Below are positions 18,415 through 26,398 of a stretch of 64,000 nucleotides of DNA, piece after piece. The notes beneath the pieces were generated by a model, which worked only from the letters and a program-made list of their open reading frames with translations, did not search any database and had not been told where the DNA came from. Position numbers and translations under genes: made by a program. This stretch comes from JAGNXB01 sp942490895 (GTDB lineage: Bacteria > Bacteroidota > Bacteroidia > Chitinophagales > Saprospiraceae). Within the stretch, counting starts at the first letter, position 1. Every line of letters starts with the position of its first letter. The stretch is from positions 1 to 64,000 of the forward strand of contig CALNZC010000086.1 in NCBI GenBank assembly GCA_942490895.1, written 5' to 3'.

Positions 18415-18948
18415 TTACTCGCGTCCCAGGAAAGCCTGGATGCCGATCATCAAGCCGAATGTATTCACTTTATCATCGCCGCCACCTATCGAATAAGATA
18501 GCATTGGTTCAACTGCAATGGAGTTGTTCAAGAAGAAGCTGTAGCCAACGCCAAGATTGATGTCAGTAGATGTTGTTGCATCCTCATCATCAAACTTAAT
18601 GCTGTTATACATGATTCCCACTTGAGGAAAAAGCCCCTGATACACATAATAACGCGCATATGGGCCTATTCCAACCTGAGTCAGGCTAGCATCACCAAGC
18701 GATTGACTAACGAAGCCGACGTTCACACCGATTCCAAGATTGTCAATGACAAAGTAGCCAAGGTTTGGCGAAATGGTAATGGTATTCAGTGCATCATCAG
18801 CACCATCAGCAGTAGCTGATGAGAAACCAGCTAGCCCCCCGATCATCCAGGTTCCAGCAGAAACAGTCTGTGCTTGTGAAAATGTCGCCAGTCCGAGGAC
18901 CAGGGCGGATACCATTAAGGTTTTGAAAGAAGTCATTTTGTTTAGCAT
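18415..18948 (-). CDS. Outer-membrane beta-barrel protein (OmpX/OmpW-like)
   Basis: A 177-aa protein with a signal peptide cut near FSQAQ. The rest is glycine-rich amphipathic strands such as SPNLGYFVIDNLGIGVNVGF and IGPYARYYVYQGLFPQVG, ending in GIQAFLGRE. It is typical of the porin-like barrels common in Bacteroidota. The ATG at 18948 could be replaced by the methionine four codons downstream (MTSFKTLMV). There is no enzymatic motif and its function is unknown. It ends at the terminator shared with the convergent gene. Confidence 0.75.
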   Translation of the reverse strand: MLNKMTSFKTLMVSALVLGLATFSQAQTVSAGTWMIGGLAGFSSATADGADDALNTITISPNLGYFVIDNLGIGVNVGFVSQSLGDASLTQVGIGPYARYYVYQGLFPQVGIMYNSIKFDDEDATTSTDINLGVGYSFFLNNSIAVEPMLSYSIGGGDDKVNTFGLMIGIQAFLGRE

Positions 18949-19206
18949 AGGTATAAGGTTTTGACGAAAATACTAAATATCCTTAATACCAAGAAACCCA
19001 CGAATATTATTGGCGAGTCTTTTCACTATTCCAAATCGAATCACCACTCGTGCAGATTTTCGCTTCAAAACAGCTGCATATCTTCTTGTTCTGCACTGAG
19101 AATTAGTATGTGATGAGGAAGGACAAATCACATGAAACGAGAGTACAGGTTCACCTGCACAGCCGACATTCTGTAGTTGTATCAGCCGAATAAAAAAGGA
19201 AAAGTG

Positions 19207-19279
19207 TGATCCCAGCAGGGCTCGAACCTGCAACCTACTGCTTAGAAGGCAGTTGCTCTATCCATTGAGCTATGGGACC
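19207..19279 (-). tRNA. tRNA-Arg(UCU)
   Basis: A 73-nt cloverleaf. The acceptor stem GGTCCCA pairs with TGGGATC with one G-T wobble. The D arm is GCTC/GAGC, the anticodon stem ACTGC/GCAGT closes loop CTTCTAA with anticodon TCT, and the T arm is GCAGG-TTCGAGC-CCTGC. It reads AGA codons. The 3' CCA is not encoded. It stands alone, upstream of and divergent from ung. Confidence 0.95.
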
Positions 19280-19360
19280 ATGAGGAGGGCAAAATTAGAC
19301 ATTCCCTTCTTATCCCGTGAAATTCTCCTAATTTTCCGTCTCGCTCACCATACTTTGCCT

Positions 19361-20044
19361 ATGTCCTCCACTGAAGTACGTATCGAACCCGGTTGGAAAA
19401 AAGCCCTGGCAGAGGAGTTTGCGCTCCCCTATTTCAAGCAGATCAAACAATTTCTTGTCCAACAAAAGGCCGAAGGAAAAACGATCTACCCCCCCGGATC
19501 GCTTCTCTTCAATGCCTTTGATTCTACTCCGTTCGCGAAAGTCAAAGTGGTCATTCTGGGTCAGGATCCGTACCACCAGCCAGGCCAGGCTATGGGCTTG
19601 TGCTTTTCTGTACCGAAAGGCATTCGGACTCCTGCGTCGCTGGTCAATATCTATAAAGAACTGAATCGGGATCTGGGGCTTTCCAATCCCGGCCATGGCG
19701 ACCTGACCAGTTGGGCCCAACAAGGCGTCTTTCTGCTGAATGCAATGCTTTCTGTCGAACACGGAAAGGCCGGCGCTCACAGTCGCATCGGCTGGCAACG
19801 ATTCACCGATGCTGTCATTCGGCAGTTGTCGGTACAACGGGAGGGATTGGTCTTTCTGTTGTGGGGGAATTTTGCCAAATCGAAAGCGGCTCTGATCGAT
19901 CAACAGCGACATACCGTTCTTGAAGCTGTTCATCCCTCTCCGTTAGCCGGAAACAAGTTTCAGGGCTGTGGCCATTTCAGTAAAACAAACGAAATCCTCG
20001 CCAAACAGGGCCTGGAGCCCATCCAATGGCAAATTCCTTCCTGA
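19361..20044 (+). CDS. ung: Uracil-DNA glycosylase, family 1
   Basis: Removes uracil from DNA to start base-excision repair. ATG at 19361 gives a normal 227-aa enzyme; upstream in-frame codons run into the tRNA gene and are not used. The water-activating D69 lies in GQDPYHQPGQA, uracil-binding residues are in LLFNAF-like and LLNAMLSVE segments, and the catalytic H191 is in HPSPLAG. The stop is 2 nt before the start of the DUF423 gene, so the pair is probably cotranscribed. Confidence 0.95.
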   Translation: MSSTEVRIEPGWKKALAEEFALPYFKQIKQFLVQQKAEGKTIYPPGSLLFNAFDSTPFAKVKVVILGQDPYHQPGQAMGLCFSVPKGIRTPASLVNIYKELNRDLGLSNPGHGDLTSWAQQGVFLLNAMLSVEHGKAGAHSRIGWQRFTDAVIRQLSVQREGLVFLLWGNFAKSKAALIDQQRHTVLEAVHPSPLAGNKFQGCGHFSKTNEILAKQGLEPIQWQIPS

Positions 20045-20046
20045 TC

Positions 20047-20463
20047 ATGCAACCTTCACCATTCCGTTCCGCATTTCTCATTCTTTCTCTTTCCGGAGCC
20101 CTCGCTGTTCTTCTCGGGGCTTTTGGTGCGCATGCATTAAAAGATCTGGTGTCAGAATCCTCGATCCAGGTTTGGAAAACGGCCTCCTTCTATCATTTCA
20201 TTCACACGTTAGCGGCGATGATCATTTTACTCCTGCCCGGCCATGAACGATCAAAAAAACTGGCCTTCCAATTCTTCTTTTGGGGTGTGCTGTGTTTTTC
20301 CGGATCACTCTACTTCTTGAGTACCCTCGAAGCTCACCATCTCCCAATCCGGTTTCTCGGGCCCATTACACCAATTGGTGGGCTCCTGCTTATCCTGGGC
20401 TGGATTTTTATGGCAAAAACCATCTATGATCTAAAGGGGACCACTATCAATCCGACGGAATGA
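20047..20463 (+). CDS. DUF423 family membrane protein
   Basis: A small inner-membrane protein of about 138 residues with four hydrophobic segments. The family signature GAFGAHALKDL sits near residue 25, and VWKTASFYHFIHTLA and FSGSLYFLS are also typical. Its biochemical function is unknown. ATG at 20047 is preferred over upstream in-frame codons that lie inside ung. It starts 2 nt after the ung stop. Confidence 0.88.
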   Translation: MQPSPFRSAFLILSLSGALAVLLGAFGAHALKDLVSESSIQVWKTASFYHFIHTLAAMIILLLPGHERSKKLAFQFFFWGVLCFSGSLYFLSTLEAHHLPIRFLGPITPIGGLLLILGWIFMAKTIYDLKGTTINPTE

Positions 20464-20524
20464 TCAACCGATTTACTTCACTTTTCTTCCACACTTGCAA
20501 AGACGTTTAATCAAATCAATACAT

Positions 20525-21169
20525 GTGAAAAAGCTCATTTTATCGATTTGTTTCCTGATGTCTTCAATGCTGATGTCCAATCTTATGGCTCAGTTTTCAA
20601 TAGGTCCACGTGTAGGGCTTAACCTGGCGAGTGTAGTCTTCTCGGGTGATGAGATACCTGAGGAGACAAGCTTTCAGTATGGTTTTGTTGTTGGTGTATC
20701 CAGTGAGATTAAACTATCTAATAGAATCACTATTCAACCAGAACTACTCTTTTCAGGAGCCGGATTTACATTCAAGGATGATTACTTTGGAGATAACGTC
20801 ATCACGTATAATTATCTCCAAATCCCCACATTGGCTAAGATGAAGTTCGTTGCTGGCCCAGTAGGCTTGAACATCGTTGCAGGACCACACTTTGGGTATG
20901 GGATTGGAAAAATTAAATCTGAAGTCACTTCAGGTGGGGAAACAGAAAAACAATCCATGTCATGGCAAGACACCTATTTAAAGAGGTTTGATTTTGGCAT
21001 GACTGGTGGTTTCGGAATGAGTATCTCAGCTGGTTCTGGAACATTTGGCCTTGACGCCCGGTATCAACTCGGTTTGGTCAATTATTTTGATGAAGCCGAA
21101 GGCGACTTAAGTATAAAAAACAGAACCTTTCAATTTGGCCTGAGTTATCTGTTTCCAATCGGTGGCTAG
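20525..21169 (+). CDS. Outer-membrane beta-barrel protein (PorT-like, PF13568 type)
   Basis: About 214 residues with a signal peptide (LILSICFLMSSMLMSNLMAQ) and a barrel opening FSIGPRVGLNLASV, the usual start of PorT-like barrels. It contains YNYLQIPTLAKMKF, the family's central strand signature, and ends in LSYLFPIGG. The start is uncertain: GTG at 20525 directly precedes the signal peptide, while TTG at 20495 would add ten basic residues. Its function is unknown; it is probably a structural or binding barrel. Confidence 0.8.
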   Translation: MKKLILSICFLMSSMLMSNLMAQFSIGPRVGLNLASVVFSGDEIPEETSFQYGFVVGVSSEIKLSNRITIQPELLFSGAGFTFKDDYFGDNVITYNYLQIPTLAKMKFVAGPVGLNIVAGPHFGYGIGKIKSEVTSGGETEKQSMSWQDTYLKRFDFGMTGGFGMSISAGSGTFGLDARYQLGLVNYFDEAEGDLSIKNRTFQFGLSYLFPIGG

Positions 21170-21317
21170 ATTCAATACAACGTAATATCTCTATTGCCCA
21201 GTCTTGTCCAACAAAGGGTGTACACTTTTAATGCTCTCTTAAGAGGTCTTCACAGTTTCATAAGGCTATCCGGTCCACACTTCATGTCTAAGTAGTGAAC
21301 CTTTAAAACAAAAAGCC

Positions 21318-22001
21318 ATGAAACGCCTCACCTACCTCTTCATCCTGGCCATCCTCATGTTGCCTCTCTTTTCTCAAGCGCAGATCATCTTCGGGGCTCA
21401 TGGTGGTATCCATACCAACAAAGTCCAGATCAAAGGCATCTCCGAGAGCTGGATCCCTGAAAACTCCTACTGGACCGGTGCTACAGCCGGTATCCATGCT
21501 GAAATTCCAATCAATGAACGATTGGCCTTTCGTCCAGAATTGAATTATGCTGAAAAAGGCTTTCGGGTAAAAGAAGGATTTGAATTTGACATTTTCAATA
21601 TCCCCGTACCTATTGGCGCAGAAGCGATCACTCGTGTACAGTACCTGGAAATGCCACTTCTTTTGAAATATTCCTTTTCTGATGGCCCGGTCAGGCCCTA
21701 CATCTTTGCAGGCCCTCATTTGAGTTATGCCATAGATGGTCAAGTAGATCTGAAAGCCAACCTGATCCTTGATTTCAATATTGGCTCATATGATTTGGAT
21801 ATGACCAATAATCTCTACAATCAGTTTGAAGTGGGCGGAATCGCCGGTGCAGGACTGGTCTTTGAGGCTGGAAGAGCTGACATTTTCCTACAAGGAAGTT
21901 TTCAACATGGTTTCACGGATATGCTGAATGACCCAATCGTTGATATTCGCATCCGCAATAGTGGATTCAATATTACCGCAGGTGTTCAACTTCCCTTCTA
22001 A
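21318..22001 (+). CDS. Outer-membrane beta-barrel protein (PorT-like)
   Basis: A 227-aa barrel with signal peptide MKRLTYLFILAILMLPLFSQAQ. It has the same architecture as the upstream gene: RPELNYAEKGFRVKEG, the core signature VQYLEMPLLLKYSF, PYIFAGPHLSYAI, and a terminal aromatic strand ITAGVQLPF. The two adjacent barrels are probably ancient paralogues. It ends at a strong hairpin terminator facing the respiratory operon. Its function is unknown. Confidence 0.83.
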   Translation: MKRLTYLFILAILMLPLFSQAQIIFGAHGGIHTNKVQIKGISESWIPENSYWTGATAGIHAEIPINERLAFRPELNYAEKGFRVKEGFEFDIFNIPVPIGAEAITRVQYLEMPLLLKYSFSDGPVRPYIFAGPHLSYAIDGQVDLKANLILDFNIGSYDLDMTNNLYNQFEVGGIAGAGLVFEAGRADIFLQGSFQHGFTDMLNDPIVDIRIRNSGFNITAGVQLPF

Positions 22002-22023
22002 AACCTCCACCCTGACAGAAACC

Positions 22024-22060
22024 AGAACGGGCACTCCTTTCATCAAGGAGTGCCCGTTCT
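22024..22060. terminator. Bidirectional hairpin terminator
   Basis: A perfect 16-bp stem, AGAACGGGCACTCCTT (22024-22039) with AAGGAGTGCCCGTTCT (22045-22060), closes a 5-nt loop. It separates the barrel gene from the convergent 3' end of the 15-gene respiratory operon. T runs beside it are short. Confidence 0.85.
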
Positions 22061-22081
22061 CATATTTAGGACAACAGGAAT

Positions 22082-22339
22082 TTATTCATCCTCCATTTGT
22101 TGTTCGGATTTCTTGTTGTTTCGCCACCATAAAAAAACAAAGGTCCCCACCAGAAGATAGGGTGTGGCCAACATATACAGAATGCCAGCATTCAGCCCAT
22201 TTCCAGCTGTACCCCCGTTAGCCATATTGGACTCTGCAGACATTCGGCACATCGGACACTGAGCCATCACCTCGACTGTCCCGAACAGACATATACCCAG
22301 GATGAGCAGACAGACGAATACGAACTTAAACTTATCCAT
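22082..22339 (-). CDS. Small membrane protein with CPMCRM motif, oxidase-linked
   Basis: An 85-aa protein: an N-terminal hydrophobic segment (about 5-26), a CPMCRMSAESN motif directly after it on the likely periplasmic side, then a second hydrophobic segment (about 52-71) and a charged tail. It is the last gene of the cox operon and overlaps the DUF420 gene by 8 nt. Similar small proteins sit in Bacteroidota oxidase clusters, but I know no assigned function. The C-x2-C-x-M pattern could bind copper (inference). Confidence 0.7.
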   Translation of the reverse strand: MDKFKFVFVCLLILGICLFGTVEVMAQCPMCRMSAESNMANGGTAGNGLNAGILYMLATPYLLVGTFVFLWWRNNKKSEQQMEDE

Positions 22340-22862
22340 AGTAAGGCATTAACATCAGGTAACAAATCGGGCCAGTTGCTGCGACATACGCCCACACCGG
22401 GAAGACCCAGCGGGCCAATTTGCGGTGACGATCGATCACACCAGCATAACCACGGATAAAGGTAAAAAGTATAAATGGAAGAATACCTGCGGCCAGCAGG
22501 ACATGGGTGATCAACAAGAAGAAGTAGACGTATCTCCAACCCCCTTCACCACCATAACGGGTCTCGGGCGTGGTGATATGATAGAGGACATAGGAGATCA
22601 AAAACACGACTGACAGCACTAAGGCCAGAGACATCCTGAACTTATGCTTGGCGACTTCACCTGCCCGAATAGCCATATATCCAGCGATCAACACAAAAAA
22701 AGTAAGAGCATTGACAGAGGCATGAAACGGCGGTAGAAATGAAAAGTCGATCCCTGAGGAGATCTTGATTTTCCGCATCATCACGACAGCGATAAGCACC
22801 AGTATACTGATGACCCAGGCCCATCGGTCCAAATGTTTGACTCTCTGCTCGGGTTCAATCAT
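22332..22862 (-). CDS. DUF420 family membrane protein
   Basis: A 176-aa inner-membrane protein with about five hydrophobic segments. DUF420 signatures are PPFHASVNALTFFVLIAGY, KHKFRMSLALVLS, YVLYHITTPETRYGG and the late HRKLARWVFPVWAYVAATG. Members are regularly encoded beside cytochrome c oxidase genes and contain conserved histidines, suggesting a role in oxidase assembly or haem handling, but this is unproven. ATG at 22862 overlaps the stop of the SCO-like gene (ATGA), implying coupled translation. Confidence 0.85.
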   Translation of the reverse strand: MIEPEQRVKHLDRWAWVISILVLIAVVMMRKIKISSGIDFSFLPPFHASVNALTFFVLIAGYMAIRAGEVAKHKFRMSLALVLSVVFLISYVLYHITTPETRYGGEGGWRYVYFFLLITHVLLAAGILPFILFTFIRGYAGVIDRHRKLARWVFPVWAYVAATGPICYLMLMPYYG

Positions 22863-23497
22863 CGTTCTTTAGTTCTATTCAGTTCGGGGTGAACCAGTTT
22901 TCGAGGAGGCAAAAGTATAGCCACCACTTCAACGAGGTTGGTAAGTGATGCTTTGTCGCCAATCGAAAATGCCTGCCGAAGTTGATTTCGTCGATCAATG
23001 ATGAAGATGTTTGATCTTTCATCAACCGGAAATGTACGCTGACAAATCATCTGCATTGAGTCCACTTCTGATTCTGACGAAAGGAGGACCTTCCATTGCG
23101 CTGTATCCAAGGGCATAGTTACAGATTGCCAAATGGAATCGGGAATGACCTGATAAAAGAGGACATCCTCACGGTCATTGAACTGGGATAATACCAGAGA
23201 AAGACCATCAATTTGATTCTGCATGACTTCTGCGTCATTCGCGTAGAGCAGCAGACTGATTTGTTCTGACCAATTGGCCGAAGATTCAGACTTGCCATCC
23301 AAGCCAGTCCAGGTAGCAGACGGAATGGGCACTCCTTCTTCAAGAGTGGCTAACTGCTCCTTTCTGTAGTCCAGGCCGGAGCGCAGATACATCCACGACC
23401 CCAGAGGGGCAACCACCAGAAGAAGGAAGAGAAATATAAATTGAAAGGCCCTCCGTGTACGGGATGGCCTTTCTTTATGTTCGATATTTTCTTGCAT
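22859..23497 (-). CDS. SCO1/SenC-like protein lacking copper ligands
   Basis: The position in the operon, a single N-terminal membrane segment (about 18-36) and a thioredoxin-like C-terminal half (IPSATWTGLDGK, LFYQVIPDSIW, NIFIIDRRNQLRQAF) match SCO proteins that load the CuA site. However, the CxxxC pair is absent: the segment where it should be reads LLLYANDAEVMQNQ, and the conserved histidine before the FIID-like strand is also missing. Only one cysteine is present in the soluble domain. ATG at 23497 is preferred over TTG at 23500. It may be a degenerate chaperone with a structural role. The assignment rests on fold pattern and context, not on catalytic residues. Confidence 0.6.
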   Translation of the reverse strand: MQENIEHKERPSRTRRAFQFIFLFLLLVVAPLGSWMYLRSGLDYRKEQLATLEEGVPIPSATWTGLDGKSESSANWSEQISLLLYANDAEVMQNQIDGLSLVLSQFNDREDVLFYQVIPDSIWQSVTMPLDTAQWKVLLSSESEVDSMQMICQRTFPVDERSNIFIIDRRNQLRQAFSIGDKASLTNLVEVVAILLPPRKLVHPELNRTKER

Positions 23498-23547
23498 CAA
23501 TGTGAATGAACCATTGTCAGTTCATTTTATAGAACAAGACCAGCAGA

Positions 23548-23970
23548 CTAATGTTCGCGATCTGAATGCCCTTCTTCCTCATGGGTCGCAGGCGCCGGCG
23601 GAGTGTGCATTTGCTCAATACCAATCTGGTTACGGTCTTGCACAACTTGGCGATTATGCTTCCAATTACTTCCTTCATTAAAGAAGGCAATCACAGCCCA
23701 TACCAGAAGTAGCATTGGCAGAAGTACACTATAGCGCAGTCCTTGCAACTCATACTTCATGTGCATGAATTCATAAATAATGAAGTAGGCCTTATACAAG
23801 CTGAGACCGATCATCAACGGGTACATGATCCACTTGGACAAGTGGACACCTTCAATGAGGTGACCATTACCAAACAGGGCGATCACTACCTCAAGAACAG
23901 TAATAATGGCAAGAAGGATCAGGCCCTTAAAGACCACCTTCTTTGCGTGATTGATATCGTTATGTTCCAT
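23548..23970 (-). CDS. Cytochrome c oxidase subunit IV
   Basis: A 140-aa protein with three hydrophobic helices (about 15-33, 43-66 and 79-97) and a His/Glu-rich tail. The helix order and the segment KAYFIIYEFMHMKYE are typical of prokaryotic subunit IV (COX4_pro type). It follows the two subunit III genes in the operon with a short gap. It is a structural subunit without cofactors. Confidence 0.82.
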   Translation of the reverse strand: MEHNDINHAKKVVFKGLILLAIITVLEVVIALFGNGHLIEGVHLSKWIMYPLMIGLSLYKAYFIIYEFMHMKYELQGLRYSVLLPMLLLVWAVIAFFNEGSNWKHNRQVVQDRNQIGIEQMHTPPAPATHEEEGHSDREH

Positions 23971-24003
23971 GAATCGATTGGATTGTCGTTGTCAAGAAAT
24001 TGA

Positions 24004-24867
24004 TTAGAGCAGATAATAAGCCAGGAAAACAAACACCCAGACAAGGTCTACAAAGTGCCAATACAGCCCGATCTTTTCTACCATTTCATATCCGTTCTTC
24101 CGTTTGGCATAGAGCCCACTGGCGGCATTGATCATGATGATTAACAGGAAGAGCACTCCGGAAAACACGTGAAACCCATGAAATCCGGTAATAAAAAAGA
24201 ATAAGGCACCAAAAGCCTGAGGACCAAACTCCTGTATACCCACTTGGCCATCCGTTGTTTCGTAGCGACGGCGAATCCACTCATCCGTTTCATGATCTTT
24301 ATGGATCAAATACGTTTCTCCTGCGTGAAATGCCTCCGCCGATATAGATGTCGGATAGGGATGACCGTGTTCATCATCCAGATAGGTGCCATCGACCACA
24401 TGCGAACCAAATGGATTTGTGGTCACGGTCATATTTTCACCACCGATCAAAGTCGTCCATTCCCAAGCCTGACAACCGAGAAATGCCAGACCACCGAGGA
24501 TGGTCATTCCCATCCAGAAGACGACTCCATTTTTATTTTCCCGATGACCTTCCTGTACCGCACGAACCATGGTCACAGAGGATGCGATCAGGACAAACGT
24601 CATGATAGTGACAAAAATCAATGGTGCATGGTGAATTCCACCGGGGAGTGATGAGAATACAAAATCCGGCAATGGCCACGTTGGCACACTGAACTTCAGC
24701 GTACCATAGGCAATCAGAAACCCGGCAAATGTAAAGGCATCAGACACCAGAAAGTACCACATCATCAGCTTGCCATAGCTCGCCTTGAAGGGTTCTTTGG
24801 CGCCTTCCCACATGTCTTGGTCGTTCTCGGCGACGTTTGAATGAACTGAAACACTATCCATAGCCAT
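24004..24867 (-). CDS. Cytochrome c oxidase subunit III
   Basis: A 287-aa haem-copper oxidase subunit III with about six membrane segments. Signatures include KLMMWYFLVSDAFTFAGF, GCQAWEWTTLI and the C-terminal GFHGFHVFSG with KIGLYWHFVDLVWVFVF. A hydrophilic insert at about 145-205 sits between helices. It lies 16 nt downstream of the smaller subunit III gene. No cofactor is bound; the subunit stabilises proton uptake in subunit I. Confidence 0.92.
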   Translation of the reverse strand: MAMDSVSVHSNVAENDQDMWEGAKEPFKASYGKLMMWYFLVSDAFTFAGFLIAYGTLKFSVPTWPLPDFVFSSLPGGIHHAPLIFVTIMTFVLIASSVTMVRAVQEGHRENKNGVVFWMGMTILGGLAFLGCQAWEWTTLIGGENMTVTTNPFGSHVVDGTYLDDEHGHPYPTSISAEAFHAGETYLIHKDHETDEWIRRRYETTDGQVGIQEFGPQAFGALFFFITGFHGFHVFSGVLFLLIIMINAASGLYAKRKNGYEMVEKIGLYWHFVDLVWVFVFLAYYLL

Positions 24868-24883
24868 TCCTTTGGTCTTGATA

Positions 24884-25477
24884 TTATTGGACGATAAAAA
24901 ATATGATCAAATAGATCCAGAGGGCATCCACAAAATGCCAGTACGTATTCACTAGTTGAATGCTCAAAGTTCTTCCGGCTGACTGCTTGAAGGGGCCAAA
25001 AGCTGTTTTTGCACCCAGAAACAATGCACCCAATCCGCCAAGCACATGCGCTGCATGCGTACCGCTGATCACATAGATGAATGACCCGGAAGGATTGCCA
25101 TCCAGGGGCACTCCAATGCCTTTAAGTTGTTCCCAACCGATGACTTGCAAAACCAGGAATAATATTCCCAGTCCAAATGTTATTGCCGATAACCAACGAT
25201 ACCGACTAACCTGGCTGTTGCGATATGCTTTATACCCCAGATGTGCCGTAATGGAACTGCAAATTAATACGATCGTATTGTACAGGAAGATTGAGGGCAA
25301 CTTGAATTCAAGCCAGTTGCCAGCACCTTTCCGGACAATATATGCGGAGGTCAGTGCAGAGAACATCATAATGATCCCTGCCATGGCCAGCAACAAAGCA
25401 AACTTCTTTGGATGCCACTTTCCGGTATACTGAACCGGTGTCGGTGTGATTACTGCCTGCGTCATCCCAGTAACCAT
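24884..25477 (-). CDS. Cytochrome c oxidase subunit III, short paralogue
   Basis: A 197-aa protein of the same family with five membrane segments. SALTSAYIVRKGAGNW, GTHAAHVLGGLGAL and NTYWHFVDALWIYLIIF are its signatures. Bacteroidota oxidase operons commonly encode two such proteins in tandem. ATG at 25477 gives the frame listed, but ATG at 25465 would give a 4-nt ATGA overlap with ctaB and may be the true start. Confidence 0.88.
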   Translation of the reverse strand: MVTGMTQAVITPTPVQYTGKWHPKKFALLLAMAGIIMMFSALTSAYIVRKGAGNWLEFKLPSIFLYNTIVLICSSITAHLGYKAYRNSQVSRYRWLSAITFGLGILFLVLQVIGWEQLKGIGVPLDGNPSGSFIYVISGTHAAHVLGGLGALFLGAKTAFGPFKQSAGRTLSIQLVNTYWHFVDALWIYLIIFFIVQ

Positions 25478-26355
25478 TGATCCACAAATAACCCGATCAG
25501 GGCCATGGGAAGGTAAAGAAATGAGGAGTACAATAACTTACGGGCAGACCCATCATCCAGGGACTGATAGAATGTATACCCTGCACGAGTGTAGTGCACG
25601 CCCAGGATAAACAGAACTCCCAATCCGATCCAGCTGGTAAAACCAAACGCGAAGAACAAAATGGGAAGGATCGTCAACATGCTGGCGTATATCAGTGATT
25701 GGCGTGCCGTTTCCCGAGTAGGTGATCCAGACGCTTCAGGAAGCATTCTAAACCCTGCCCGGCTATAATCTTCATGGCCTAACCAGGCAATTGCCCAGAA
25801 ATGAGGGAACTGCCAGAAAAACTGTAATGAAAATAGAAGTAAACCTTCCTGGGCCAACATTCCGGAACCACTCACCCAGCCAATAACGACCGGCATTGCA
25901 CCAGGGATAGCTCCAACCAATACAGCAATCGGGTGGATTCGCTTCAGAGGTGTATACACAAATGCATATAACAGGAAGGAGATCATCCCGAATAAAGCCG
26001 CCCACATGTTGATCGCAGCCAGAGCCACGACACCGATCACACAGCTGATCCCTGAAAACAACACAGCCTCGGGAACGCTGATCGTACCGGTTACCAGTGG
26101 TCGATTCTGTGTACGGGTCATCAGGCGATCATAGTCCTTTTCCAGGACCTGATTCATGCTGTTCGCAGCGAAGGTGACGAAGAGGCCACCGATGATAACC
26201 AGAAACAGAATACTCGCCTGGACGACTTCTGCACCCAGGAAATAACCTAATACAGAAGAGAAGACCACCAACAAGGTCAAGCGCAACTTCACCAACACCG
26301 CATATTCTGCGAGTCGTGAACGGATGAGTTGAATTGCCTGAATTGTAAATGCCAT
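25462..26355 (-). CDS. ctaB: Protohaem IX farnesyltransferase (haem O synthase)
   Basis: Transfers a farnesyl group to protohaem to make haem O, the precursor of haem A. The 297-aa membrane prenyltransferase shows about nine hydrophobic segments and the Mg-binding loop NQVLEKDYDRLMTRTQNRPL near residue 68. A second loop contains DYSRAGFRMLP. FFWQFPHFWAIAW is a family signature. It is placed between subunit I and subunit III, so cofactor synthesis is co-expressed with the oxidase. No haem A synthase (ctaA) is in the window. Confidence 0.94.
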   Translation of the reverse strand: MAFTIQAIQLIRSRLAEYAVLVKLRLTLLVVFSSVLGYFLGAEVVQASILFLVIIGGLFVTFAANSMNQVLEKDYDRLMTRTQNRPLVTGTISVPEAVLFSGISCVIGVVALAAINMWAALFGMISFLLYAFVYTPLKRIHPIAVLVGAIPGAMPVVIGWVSGSGMLAQEGLLLFSLQFFWQFPHFWAIAWLGHEDYSRAGFRMLPEASGSPTRETARQSLIYASMLTILPILFFAFGFTSWIGLGVLFILGVHYTRAGYTFYQSLDDGSARKLLYSSFLYLPMALIGLFVDQWLLG

Positions 26356-26398
26356 ATACGCTCTGATCTTCGGTCAGCGAAAAATACTGCTGGTTTAG

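Noticed and set aside
18973..19233. An 86-codon open frame on the minus strand
   Set aside because: It overlaps the 3' half of tRNA-Arg and has no start context or recognisable content.
19253..19360. N-terminal extension of uracil-DNA glycosylase
   Set aside because: The extra codons begin inside the tRNA gene, and family alignment starts at the ATG at 19361.
24004..25477. Two subunit III genes as an assembly duplication
   Set aside because: The two proteins differ in length and sequence, and tandem subunit III genes are common in Bacteroidota oxidase operons.
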